A stretch of DNA of 13,236 bases from Candidatus Aenigmatarchaeota archaeon (GCA_016219455.1 JACRMZ010000093.1:1-13236); one strand, 5' to 3'; positions 5,418-12,982 are shown, counted from the stretch's first letter. Notes: generated by a model not told the origin, from the letters alone. Made by a program: numbers and translations.

Positions 5418-6989
5418 CTAAAAAACGTTAGATTTGTGCTCCCCAAAGACTTTTGCCAGGGAAGAGCATATCTCCCCTACGGTGCAGTAAGACTCGACGG
5501 CGCAGATTGTGGGAGGCATTATGTTTTCGCCTGTTTTGGCCGATTCTACGAGTGCATCTAGCGCATTCCTGACGGCATCATTGTCCCTGTGCTTTCTCAG
5601 CAAAGAAAGCTTTTTCGACTGCACTTTCCTGACCTTCGAAGAAATTTTAAGTATCTTTATCTGACGCTCATCAGTCTGGAAGCAGTTGACTCCGACAATC
5701 TTCTCCCGATTCTCATCGACTGCTTTCTGGTATTCATACGCTGATTTTGCTATCTCTGACTGGAAGAAGTTCTTCTCTATGCATTTGAGGACGCCGCCGC
5801 CGTACGCCTCCTCTTCCATCCTGTTTGTGAGCCACTCTATATAGTACGAGCCGCCTAATGGGTCGACTGTCTTTGTGACGCCAGACTCATAAGCTATTAT
5901 CTGCTGCGTCCTCAGCGCAAGCTTTGCCGATTCGTCCGTTGGCAGCGCTAGCGCTTCGTCATATGAATTTGTGTGAAGCGACTGTGTCCCTCCTAAAACC
6001 GCTGCGAGTGCCTGCATCGTCACCCTTACTATGTTGTTGAGCGGTTGCTGTGCCGTCAGCGTGCAGCCTGCAGTCTGCGTGTGGAACCTTAGTTTTTGCG
6101 ATTGCTCATTTCCATTGCGTTTTTTCATTTCCTTTGCCCAGATTCTCCTCGCGGCTCGGTACTTCGCTATCTCCTCGAAGAAGTCGTTGTGGGAATTGAA
6201 GAAGAATGACAACCTGGGACAGAAATCGTTGATGCTCAATCCACGCTCTATACAGGAGTCGACGTAGCACAGGCCGTCTGCCAAAGTGAATGCCAGTTCC
6301 TGCGTCGCAGTCGAGCCTGCCTCGCGGATGTGGTAGCCTGAAATGCTTACTGGATGCCATTTCGGAAGCTCCTTGGAAGCGAACTCTATAGTGTCCACGA
6401 CAAGCCGCAGCCCGGGCTCTGGCGGGAATATCCAGGTCTTTTGGGCAGTGTACTCCTTGAGGACGTCGTTCTGTATCGTGCCCCGCAGTTCCTTCCGATT
6501 GGCTCCCTGATTTTCGGCAGCCGCTATGTAAAATGCCCACACAGCGCACGCCGGTCCATTAATCGTCATTGATGTCGTCACTTCGTCCAGCTTTATTCCA
6601 TCAAAGAGGATTTCCATGTCCTTGAGCGAGTCTACGGCGACGCCGACTTTTCCCACTTCGCCTGCAGACAATGGATGGTCAGAATTGTAACCTACAAGAG
6701 TAGGCATATGGAACGCGATTGATAATCCAGTCTGGCCGTGCGCTATGAGATACTTGAGCCTCCGATTTGTCTGCTCCGGTGTTCCGAACCCGGAAAACAG
6801 GCGCATAGTCCAGAGTTTCTCCCTGTACATCGTCTCGTAGACTCCGCGCGTGAATGGGAACTTCCCGGGCTCGCCTAAGTCCTTGTCATAATTTGTTTCC
6901 GAATCTTCCCCAGTGTATATGCGCTTTACGTCAAATCCGGAAAGCGTCTTTAACCTTTCCTCCTGGAGTGCGGTTTTTTTAGCTGTCAT
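5418..6989 (-). CDS. B12-dependent acyl-CoA mutase, large subunit (isobutyryl-CoA-mutase-like)
   Basis: The 523-residue TIM-barrel subunit belongs to the methylmalonyl-CoA mutase family, as seen from GQTGLSIAF (85-93), TIQNDVLKEY (171-180), IFPPEPG (187-193), SISGYHIREAG (215-225), the RFHTQTAGCTLTAQQP block (301-316) and GGTQSLHTNSYDEALALP (333-350). It rearranges the carbon skeleton of an acyl-CoA with adenosylcobalamin held by the separate small subunit. Aligned to the P. shermanii enzyme, Tyr89 is Phe65 and Arg207 is Gln183, spaced identically; Tyr243/His244 are kept as Y219/H220. Phe and Gln are the isobutyryl-CoA mutase pair, so butyryl/isobutyryl-CoA is the likelier substrate. The usual Asp after AF is His94. 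Compared with archaeal mutases the N-terminus is shorter and about 11 residues are missing after MEEEA (residue 395). The start overlaps the preceding stop by ATGA. It is commonly annotated as methylmalonyl-CoA mutase. Confidence 0.88.
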   Translation of the reverse strand: MTAKKTALQEERLKTLSGFDVKRIYTGEDSETNYDKDLGEPGKFPFTRGVYETMYREKLWTMRLFSGFGTPEQTNRRLKYLIAHGQTGLSIAFHMPTLVGYNSDHPLSAGEVGKVGVAVDSLKDMEILFDGIKLDEVTTSMTINGPACAVWAFYIAAAENQGANRKELRGTIQNDVLKEYTAQKTWIFPPEPGLRLVVDTIEFASKELPKWHPVSISGYHIREAGSTATQELAFTLADGLCYVDSCIERGLSINDFCPRLSFFFNSHNDFFEEIAKYRAARRIWAKEMKKRNGNEQSQKLRFHTQTAGCTLTAQQPLNNIVRVTMQALAAVLGGTQSLHTNSYDEALALPTDESAKLALRTQQIIAYESGVTKTVDPLGGSYYIEWLTNRMEEEAYGGGVLKCIEKNFFQSEIAKSAYEYQKAVDENREKIVGVNCFQTDERQIKILKISSKVRKVQSKKLSLLRKHRDNDAVRNALDALVESAKTGENIMPPTICAVESYCTVGEICSSLAKVFGEHKSNVF

Positions 6990-7803
6990 TTGAAGCCCTT
7001 TATGTATTTCCTGCAGATTTCCTCGGCTGCACTATAAATGTCCTTGTCTCTTTTAATTGCTTTATCTTTCACGCGCCCTTCGATGAAAACATCAAAGCTG
7101 TGCCTGACAATTGCCAGGACGTTCTCGCTCTGATGCCTTTGAACAAGGTTTGAAAACATTCCGGATTCCTTCAAGTATGAGCCGTGCGATTCTATGGATT
7201 TCACAAGCTCCTCTATCCCTTCACCCACGGTTGCCTTCGTCTTTATCACCGGCTGTCTCCACGTTTTGGAACCTGACGCCTCCACGCCGATGCTTATGCC
7301 CTGTTCTATCTCCCTCGCGGCCTCGTCTGCCCCGTCCCTGTCTGCCTTATTGACGACAAAAATATCCGCTATCTCCATCAATCCTGCTTTCATTGCCTGT
7401 ATCTCATCCCCCATTCCAGGCGAGCCGACAAGCATTATCGTGTGGACAAACCTCGTGACATCGATCTCTCCCTGCCCGACGCCTACAGTTTCCACGATAA
7501 CAATGTCCTTTCCAGAAGCATCAAGTATCTTTACCGCGTCGCCTGTTGCGAGACTTATCCCGCCAAGCGTTCCACGGCTGCCCATGCTCCTTATGTATAT
7601 CCCCTTGTCCTGCGCAAGCTCCTGCATCCTTATCCTGTCCCCGAGGATTGCGCCTCCTGTGTAGGCACTGGAAGGGTCAACAAGCCGGCTCTCTTTGCAA
7701 TGAGCTTCATTTCTTTCCTTGCTTTAAGCGGGTCATTTTCGGCAAGGGAAATCATGGATGATATGTCCTTTTCAGACCCTTTGAAAACCCCCAAGAGGGA
7801 CAT
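6986..7803 (-). pseudogene. meaB: MeaB/ArgK-type G-protein chaperone, broken: P-loop deleted and frame shifted
   Basis: MeaB-type GTPases load and protect the cobalamin cofactor of acyl-CoA mutases. The first frame starts at ATG 7803, two bases after the small-subunit stop, and gives the usual N-terminal helices (ENDPLKARKEMKLIAKRAG, residues 22-40). It then runs out of frame to a TAA at 7630. From about 7684 the family continues one frame over: LVDPSSAYTGGAILGDRIR, then from ATG 7627 MQELAQDK, SRGTLGG, ETVGVGQGE (switch/G3), VNKAD (G4) and a C-terminal dimerisation arm, ending at 6986. The 37-40 residues that normally join the parts, with the Walker A GxxGxGKS, are absent. A GTPase without Walker A should not bind GTP normally. 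TAA-GG-ATG at 7632-7625 would allow restart, giving a 213-aa C-terminal product. This is either a real deletion or an assembly error. Confidence 0.85.
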
Positions 7804-7805
7804 CG

Positions 7806-8189
7806 TCACACCTTCAGCTTGGATTTCATGTAACTTATCGGTACGCTCATTGGCGTTCCGGGTCCGTAGACTTCGCTGACGCCGTTTTTCTTCAGGAACG
7901 CAACGTCATCTTTCGGTATTATTCCGCCCACTATCACGAGAGGCTTGACGCCGCTCTTCTTGAGAAGCCTGACTACTTCCGGAACAAGCTCCTTGTGGGC
8001 GCCTGATAAAATGCTCATGCAAACTGCATCAACGCCTTCTTGGACAGCAGCCGACGCGATTTGCTGTGGGGTCTGCCTTATCCCTGTGTAAATAACTTCG
8101 AAACCCGCATCACGCAGGGCGCGCGCCATTACCTTTGCTCCGCGGTCATGCCCATCCAATCCGGGCTTTGCCACAAGAACTCTCTTCAT
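7806..8189 (-). CDS. Acyl-CoA mutase small, cobalamin-binding subunit
   Basis: This 127-residue Rossmann-like B12 domain carries the DxHxxG motif (D12, H14, G17 in KPGLDGHDRG), the SxL motif (S59-I-L61) and the GG turn (G88-G89). His14 should replace the dimethylbenzimidazole ligand and coordinate cobalt. Separate small subunits are usual for archaeal mutases and for isobutyryl- and 2-hydroxyisobutyryl-CoA mutases. An alternative TTG start at 8201 would add four residues, but a TATA box 26 bases before ATG 8189 supports a leaderless start at 8189. It is the first gene of the operon with meaB, the large subunit and the synthetase, and the palindrome at 8196-8208 probably controls all four. Confidence 0.92.
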   Translation of the reverse strand: MKRVLVAKPGLDGHDRGAKVMARALRDAGFEVIYTGIRQTPQQIASAAVQEGVDAVCMSILSGAHKELVPEVVRLLKKSGVKPLVIVGGIIPKDDVAFLKKNGVSEVYGPGTPMSVPISYMKSKLKV

Positions 8190-8195
8190 ACATAG

Positions 8196-8208
8196 TAACA
8201 ACTTGTTA
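8196..8208 (-). promoter_or_regulatory. Putative operator palindrome of the mutase operon
   Basis: TAACAACTTGTTA is a perfect 6-1-6 inverted repeat. It lies 7-19 bases before ATG 8189, between the TATA box and the presumed start site, where archaeal repressors commonly bind to block RNA polymerase recruitment. The regulator is not in the window. Confidence 0.5.
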
Positions 8209-8209
8209 A

Positions 8210-8220
8210 GAATATAAATT
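8210..8220 (-). promoter_or_regulatory. TATA box of the mutase operon
   Basis: The minus strand reads AATTTATATTC, centred 26 bases before ATG 8189. This is the right distance for transcription starting at the ATG. Confidence 0.6.
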
Positions 8221-8282
8221 ACTTTTTATGTAAACCTTCGGCTCACGCGAAACTTCGGAAAATCCGGCAGCGAAAAGCTCAT

Positions 8283-8308
8283 GCTTTTATTGTGCTTTTC
8301 TTATTGTG
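8283..8308 (+). promoter_or_regulatory. TATA element and direct repeat before the hydrolase gene
   Basis: GCTTTTATTGTG is centred about 27 bases before ATG 8315 (leaderless spacing). The eight bases TTATTGTG occur twice, at 8287-8294 and 8301-8308, 14 bases apart. This could be a regulator site or a small duplication. Confidence 0.4.
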
Positions 8309-8314
8309 TTGTTT

Positions 8315-9202
8315 ATGCCTGAAAAAGAAATAGAATTTGAGAGCAAGGGGATAAAAATTCACGGCACACTTACTGTTCCTGAGGGGGAAAACTACCCCAT
8401 AGCAGTTTTTGTCCATGGCGGCGGTCCGCAAGACCGTGACGGCACAGTCGGCCCAAACAAAATGTGGAAGGACATTGCCGAAGATCTTGCGGCAGACGGC
8501 ATTGCCTCTATCAGATTTGACAAAAGGGCGTTCTCTCACAAAGATGAGATAAAACAGGGCAAGCTTGCCATAAACGACCTCAACGACGAGATACTTGACG
8601 ATGCCTACGGCGCAATAGGCTACGCTAAAACGCAATCAAAGGACGTTTACGTCATTGGCCAAAGCCTCGGCGCCTACCTTGTTCCAGAAATATTGGATAA
8701 GTCCGGCGCCAAAGGCGGTGTCATGCTTGCCGCACCTGCCAGGGACATAGAGGAAATAATAATAGACCAAAACGAATACAGCATGAAAATCCGGGGGGAG
8801 AAACTCGAAACGATAAGCGCGAAGACTTCAGATATCCGCAAGGCGTTTGGCCCGCTTGACCGCGGAGAAGTAAAGGCAAATAGCATGTTCAGCGGGGCTC
8901 TGGGGAGCTACTGGTACGACCTCAGGTCCAAAAGGCCACTTGATCTTGCTTCATCCATCGACACCCCGCTGCTCCTCATTTTCGGCGAGAAGGATTCGCA
9001 GGTATTCAAGAAAGACTACGAGCTTTGGACAGGGGCGCTTGAAAAGTCAGGCAACGATTACGAAGCGTATCTTTTCAACGTTAACCATATGATGATGCCG
9101 TGCGAAAAGGGGACGATTGACGAATACCAGAAGCAGGGCAAAGTAGACAAAAAGGTCACGAAAGAGATATCAAAATGGGTGTGGGAAAAGTCACTTAGCT
9201 AA
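8315..9202 (+). CDS. Alpha/beta hydrolase (esterase-like)
   Basis: The 295-residue protein has the alpha/beta-hydrolase layout. The oxyanion strand is VHGGGPQDRDG (33-43), the nucleophile elbow GQSLG has Ser117, the acid is Asp227 in FGEKD, and the catalytic His258 lies in NVNHMMM. The HGGGPQDRDG form resembles bacterial and archaeal acyl-ester hydrolases of the dienelactone hydrolase/esterase type. Substrate is unknown; a thioesterase or peptidase activity cannot be excluded. There is no signal peptide, so it should be cytoplasmic. A TATA element fits the ATG at 8315 better than the in-frame GTG at 8306. It diverges from the mutase operon and its last eight bases overlap the end of the convergent aminopeptidase gene. 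Confidence 0.85.
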   Translation: MPEKEIEFESKGIKIHGTLTVPEGENYPIAVFVHGGGPQDRDGTVGPNKMWKDIAEDLAADGIASIRFDKRAFSHKDEIKQGKLAINDLNDEILDDAYGAIGYAKTQSKDVYVIGQSLGAYLVPEILDKSGAKGGVMLAAPARDIEEIIIDQNEYSMKIRGEKLETISAKTSDIRKAFGPLDRGEVKANSMFSGALGSYWYDLRSKRPLDLASSIDTPLLLIFGEKDSQVFKKDYELWTGALEKSGNDYEAYLFNVNHMMMPCEKGTIDEYQKQGKVDKKVTKEISKWVWEKSLS

Positions 9203-11702
9203 AATAATCCAAAAGCTCTTTCCTGTTTGTTTCAAGCGAATGGGTGTTCCTCCTAAGGACTTCGAATGAGTTGTCCTTCGTTTTCTCGTAGTCGATTTTC
9301 TTTTCGGCTACAAATTTCATGAGCTCCCGTTCGGCGCCCTTCCCAATCTGCGATGTTATGAGAGACTCCAATATCCCCATGAATATCGGGGCGCTGTCCT
9401 TGTGCTTCTCAATGCGAGCCCAATTTTTCACAGTCCACGGGAGAAGTGTTCCCCTTGATACCGGGTTGGAGGCTATGGACGGGAACGCGACTCTGAGGTC
9501 CTGTGTCCTCACATCACTGGAAAACGAAAACTCAAGCGATTTCTCCAAAAGGCCCTTGTCCCTGAACCTTCCCAACGAAGACAGCAACTTTGTCTTGTCC
9601 TCAGGGTTAGTGGCTTCCCTGTACTTCTTCACGATTTCGTCAAAATCCTTTGCAGACCCGCTTGATGCGACTATGGAGAACACGACTCCGCGCAAATCGG
9701 CGGGTATTGAATCGAAATCTTTGTAAAACAGCCTCCTTGCTTCGTCAATGACCATGTGGTCCTCGGAAAATGCCAGATAGCTTATGCAAAGCGGCCTGAG
9801 CAGCGCGTCTTGCTGGCTTTCGTTTTTCCTGGGATCCCATCCAAGCCTTGAAAAACCCCGCCTGAACGGGACTGCCATGCAATCCTTGAATTTTTTCCAT
9901 GCCGCGTCCCAACCATCGCTTCCGTGGAAAATGAACTCGATGTGCTTCAAATTGCTGTATATGCTGTCAAGGACGAAATAGCTGTCTTCGCCTTCATGGC
10001 ATTTGAGGATGCCAAAATAATCGGCCAGCTTCCCCTCCCCTATGAGTGCCGCATTGAAGGAATCGTTCTGTATCCCCCACCTGTCAATAACGGGGAGCTT
10101 CTTTTCCTTCACAAGCGCTTTCAGCTTTTCCAAATTGGTTTTTGAATACGAAACGCGGTAAAAGCCCACCTGGCCGGAGTTGAGTTTTGCCCAATCCCCG
10201 CCAATGTTTATTGTCTTTTTCCCAGAATCCAAAAGCTCCCTTCGTTCGCCATCGGGCGTGGATATGACTATGGGTATTATCCAACTGCCCTTTTTATCCT
10301 GGCCAAAAACAAACCTTTTCTGCGACATCTCAAGCGCGCCTTTGAACTCTGCATGGACAATTGGGTATCCTTCCTGGTTGACCCAGCTCTTCATCACTTC
10401 CCTGATGGGAACAGACGAGGCTTTGGCAAGGTTGTCCCAAAGGTCTTCTGCTCTGGCATTCCCGTACTTGTGGGCGCTCAGGTACATTGAAACCCCTTTC
10501 CTGAAAGTCTCCGCGCCGAGATAGCTCTCTATCATCCTCAGGACGCTTCCGCCTTTTCCGTAGCTTATCTTGTCGAATATCTCCTCTATCTCATTGGGGT
10601 TGCTGACATGGACCTCTATTGGATGCGTCGTCCTCAGGGAATCTGCGCGGAACGCCCCTCCCGTGTCATCGTTGACGAAATCCTCCCAGACATTCCACTC
10701 GGGGAACGAATCATCGACTGCCTTATACGCCATGTATGTGGCAAAGCTTTCGTTGAGCCACAAGTCGTTCCACCAGTCCATTGTCACAAGGTTCCCTGAC
10801 CACTGGTGCCAGAGCTCATGTGCTATTATCTCAGCTATCCTTTTCTTGACCTGGGTCGATGTCTTCTTCAAGTCAAAATGCATGTATATTTCCCTGAATG
10901 TTATAGCGCCCCAGTTCTCCATCGCACCGTAGGCAAAGTCCGGTATCGCGATCAAATCAAGCTTTGGCAACGGGTAGTTTATGCCTGAGAATTTCTCGAA
11001 ATATGCCAGGAACATTTTTGCCATGCCAATTGCGAACCTTCCCTGCTCGCCTTTTCCGGGCACTGAGGCCACGCGTATCTTCACGTCCCTGTAATTGTCC
11101 TCAATGAACTCGAACTCCCCGACGCCAAGATACAGTATGTATGTCGGCATTTTAGGCGTTGTGTAAAACCTGACTGTCTTCTTGCTTCCATCGGTTTTTT
11201 CCTCGGCTGCAGGCATGTTTGAAATGGCCTGGAGTGATTTCTCTATCTTCATCGAAATGCCAAAGGTTGCCTTCATCGCAGGCTCATCAAAGCACGGAAA
11301 CGCCCTTCTCGCATGGGGGGCTTCGAACTGCGTTGTCGCGAGATACTTTTCCTTCCCGTTGTGGGAATACTTGCTCCTGTAAAATCCTATGAGCTTGTCG
11401 TTGAGGATGCCCGAAAACTCGATTTTTAGCAGAACGCTGCCGCTCACCCTCTCCGGAAGCTCGAAAACGACCCTCTCGGATTTTTCATTCATCCTCACAA
11501 CGGCTTTGAGCTCTTTGTTGCCGGAAACGACTGATGCTGAGATTATGTCAAGCTCTGCGGAGTTTAGGGCTATCTGAGAGATCGGATTTGTTACATCTAT
11601 CTCTATTTTTTCCCGCCCCTTGAACGAAAATGCTTCCAAGTCTGGCTCAAAAAAAATGTCGTAGTGTTTTGGCCTTACAGAAGAGGGAAGCCTGTCTTCC
11701 AT
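9195..11702 (-). CDS. M1-family zinc aminopeptidase (tricorn factor F2/F3-like)
   Basis: This 835-residue enzyme removes N-terminal amino acids from peptides, typically finishing the products of the proteasome or tricorn protease in the cytoplasm. The substrate-anchoring GAMEN motif is at 259-263, the zinc motif HELWH at 295-299 with the third ligand Glu318 in NESFATY, and the transition-state Tyr is probably Y381 in SYGKGG. The N-terminal beta domain (RPKHYDIFFEPDLEAFSFKG; FDEPAMKATF at 138-147) and the long helical C-terminal domain from about 540 match the four-domain ERAP1/F3 type. An AGGTG Shine-Dalgarno (11706-11710 on the minus strand) precedes ATG 11702. It starts nine bases after the epimerase gene, so the two share a transcript without an obvious functional link. 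Its last bases overlap the hydrolase. Confidence 0.95.
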   Translation of the reverse strand: MEDRLPSSVRPKHYDIFFEPDLEAFSFKGREKIEIDVTNPISQIALNSAELDIISASVVSGNKELKAVVRMNEKSERVVFELPERVSGSVLLKIEFSGILNDKLIGFYRSKYSHNGKEKYLATTQFEAPHARRAFPCFDEPAMKATFGISMKIEKSLQAISNMPAAEEKTDGSKKTVRFYTTPKMPTYILYLGVGEFEFIEDNYRDVKIRVASVPGKGEQGRFAIGMAKMFLAYFEKFSGINYPLPKLDLIAIPDFAYGAMENWGAITFREIYMHFDLKKTSTQVKKRIAEIIAHELWHQWSGNLVTMDWWNDLWLNESFATYMAYKAVDDSFPEWNVWEDFVNDDTGGAFRADSLRTTHPIEVHVSNPNEIEEIFDKISYGKGGSVLRMIESYLGAETFRKGVSMYLSAHKYGNARAEDLWDNLAKASSVPIREVMKSWVNQEGYPIVHAEFKGALEMSQKRFVFGQDKKGSWIIPIVISTPDGERRELLDSGKKTINIGGDWAKLNSGQVGFYRVSYSKTNLEKLKALVKEKKLPVIDRWGIQNDSFNAALIGEGKLADYFGILKCHEGEDSYFVLDSIYSNLKHIEFIFHGSDGWDAAWKKFKDCMAVPFRRGFSRLGWDPRKNESQQDALLRPLCISYLAFSEDHMVIDEARRLFYKDFDSIPADLRGVVFSIVASSGSAKDFDEIVKKYREATNPEDKTKLLSSLGRFRDKGLLEKSLEFSFSSDVRTQDLRVAFPSIASNPVSRGTLLPWTVKNWARIEKHKDSAPIFMGILESLITSQIGKGAERELMKFVAEKKIDYEKTKDNSFEVLRRNTHSLETNRKELLDYFS

Positions 11703-11711
11703 AACACACCT

Positions 11712-12107
11712 TTATGTGCCCTGGTATAAAGCTGTCTCTTCAAGCTCAATGAGAACGCCGTTTGCCTGCGACGGGTGGATGAAGCAGACATTCCTTCCGT
11801 GGCGGCGCAGGGGCTTTGGGGAAGTGAACTTAAGCTCCTTTAATCGCTCCATTTCCTTTCCTGCGTCCTTGACGCGGAAGCTGATGTGATGAATCCCCTC
11901 GCCCTTGTTCTCTATGAACCTTCTTACGCCATTGTCTTCTGTCGGCTGTATGAGTTCTATCTTCACGTTGCCGGCAGAGAAAAACGCTATTATGACTCCT
12001 TCCTCCCTGACCTCGGCTTTTTCCAGAAACTTCAGGCCGAGCTTCCTGTAAAGTGACATCCCTTTCTCTATGTCGCTGACTGCTATCGCTATGTGGTCTA
12101 TCTCCAT
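11712..12107 (-). CDS. mce: Methylmalonyl-CoA epimerase-like VOC protein
   Basis: The 131-residue vicinal-oxygen-chelate protein matches methylmalonyl-CoA epimerase in length and in the metal ligands: His5 (IDHIAIAV), Gln54 (ELIQPT), one His of GIHHISF (73/74) and Glu121 (LIELEE). The enzyme interconverts (R)- and (S)-methylmalonyl-CoA between propionyl-CoA carboxylation and the mutase. It lies on the same strand as the mutase operon but is separated from it by the aminopeptidase and the hydrolase. If the mutase is isobutyryl-specific, this epimerase needs another mutase elsewhere or a different substrate. A TATA element about 25 bases before ATG 12107 suggests a leaderless transcript shared with the downstream aminopeptidase. 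Confidence 0.87.
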   Translation of the reverse strand: MEIDHIAIAVSDIEKGMSLYRKLGLKFLEKAEVREEGVIIAFFSAGNVKIELIQPTEDNGVRRFIENKGEGIHHISFRVKDAGKEMERLKELKFTSPKPLRRHGRNVCFIHPSQANGVLIELEETALYQGT

Positions 12108-12127
12108 GAATTTTATCCCGCTCCAAC

Positions 12128-12137
12128 ATATTTAAGC
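12128..12137. promoter_or_regulatory. Shared divergent TATA element (epimerase / SDR)
   Basis: ATATTTAAGC, read as GCTTAAATAT on the other strand, is centred near 12132. That is about 25 bases from ATG 12107 (minus) and about 26 from ATG 12158 (plus). No other TATA-like sequence lies in the 50 bases between the two starts. Confidence 0.55.
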
Positions 12138-12157
12138 TGGTCTAGAGAACCCTGTCC

Positions 12158-12973
12158 ATGAAAATCGCCATCACCGGCGGAAGTGGTTTCATAGGCTCGG
12201 CTCTTTCTGCCCTTCTTAGGGAAGGTGGGTCAGAGGTCGTTTCATTGTCAAGAAAGGATGCTGATGTCACAGGTAACCGCCTTTCCGGAATATTCAACGG
12301 ATGCGATTGCGTCGTCCATCTCGTTGGCATAATCCGCGAATCCGGGAAAAGTTTTGATGACGTGATGGTTACTGGCACCAAAAATGTTTTGAACGAGTGC
12401 AGAAATGCCGGAGTGAAAAAAATAGTTTATATCAGCGCTTCTGGTGTTTCTTTAAGCAGGAAGGAGCGGTATTATAGAGCAAAGCTCGGCGCTGAAAAGG
12501 CGATTGCTGAATCCGGAATCCCATATGCGATACTGCGCCCTTCAATTGTATATGGGCCTCGCGGGGAACTTACAAAAATGCTCAAACGCCTCCTTGCTTT
12601 TCCGATTGTCCCTGTTTTTGGCGACGGGAAATACGAGCTCCAGCCCATACATGTCGATGACCTTGCACGGTGCATAGCAAACGCCATTGGGAAGAACGGG
12701 GTATTTGAAGTCGGGGGGAACGAAAAAATTTCATTTAAATCCCTAGTTACAATGATGGCAAAATCGGTGGACAAGAACCCGATTTTCATCCACATTCCCC
12801 TGTGGGTGGCGCGTCCCATTGCCTCAATAATGTCCCTTATTCCGTTCTCCCCCATAACGCGGGAGCAGCTTGAGATTCTTATAAACGGCAATGTTTGCAG
12901 GGAAAACCGCATTGCGGAGCTTGGCGTCTCCCCGCGGCCCTTCAATGAGGGGATTAATTTTACGAAGCGTTAG
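12158..12973 (+). CDS. NDUFA9-like atypical SDR (NAD(P)-binding epimerase/dehydratase fold)
   Basis: The 271-residue protein begins with the Rossmann motif TGGSGFIG (6-13), then has HLVGI (54-58), YISASGV (91-97), the YxxxK pair Y105/K109, LRPSIVYGP (126-134) and the HVDDLA turn typical of extended and atypical SDRs. The pattern VHLVGI ... LRPSIVYG is that of the NDUFA9/complex-I 39-kDa-like group, whose prokaryotic members bind NAD(P) but mostly lack known substrates. Nucleotide-sugar epimerases are the nearest alternative but are usually over 300 residues. Residues 208-225 are hydrophobic (WVARPIASIMSLIPF) and may touch the membrane. It diverges from the epimerase gene across a shared TATA element. 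Confidence 0.85.
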   Translation: MKIAITGGSGFIGSALSALLREGGSEVVSLSRKDADVTGNRLSGIFNGCDCVVHLVGIIRESGKSFDDVMVTGTKNVLNECRNAGVKKIVYISASGVSLSRKERYYRAKLGAEKAIAESGIPYAILRPSIVYGPRGELTKMLKRLLAFPIVPVFGDGKYELQPIHVDDLARCIANAIGKNGVFEVGGNEKISFKSLVTMMAKSVDKNPIFIHIPLWVARPIASIMSLIPFSPITREQLEILINGNVCRENRIAELGVSPRPFNEGINFTKR

Positions 12974-12982
12974 TTTAGTTTA

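Noticed and set aside
5418..6989. Plain methylmalonyl-CoA mutase call for the large subunit
   Set aside because: The family is right, but the two key substrate residues are Phe and Gln rather than Tyr and Arg, so a specific methylmalonyl assignment is not supported.
7630..7803. A separate 57-aa gene upstream of the MeaB C-terminal part
   Set aside because: Residues 1-40 are the normal MeaB N-terminus and the last 17 are out-of-frame read-through of the next part, so it is a fragment of one broken gene.
8236..8275. Repeated CTTCGG and a short CGGA/TCCG inverted repeat between the divergent promoters
   Set aside because: The elements are only four to six bases long, not placed relative to either start, and could be chance.
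8279..8635. Minus-strand frame opposite the start of the hydrolase
   Set aside because: It lies opposite a well-supported hydrolase with an intact catalytic triad and has no recognisable domain.
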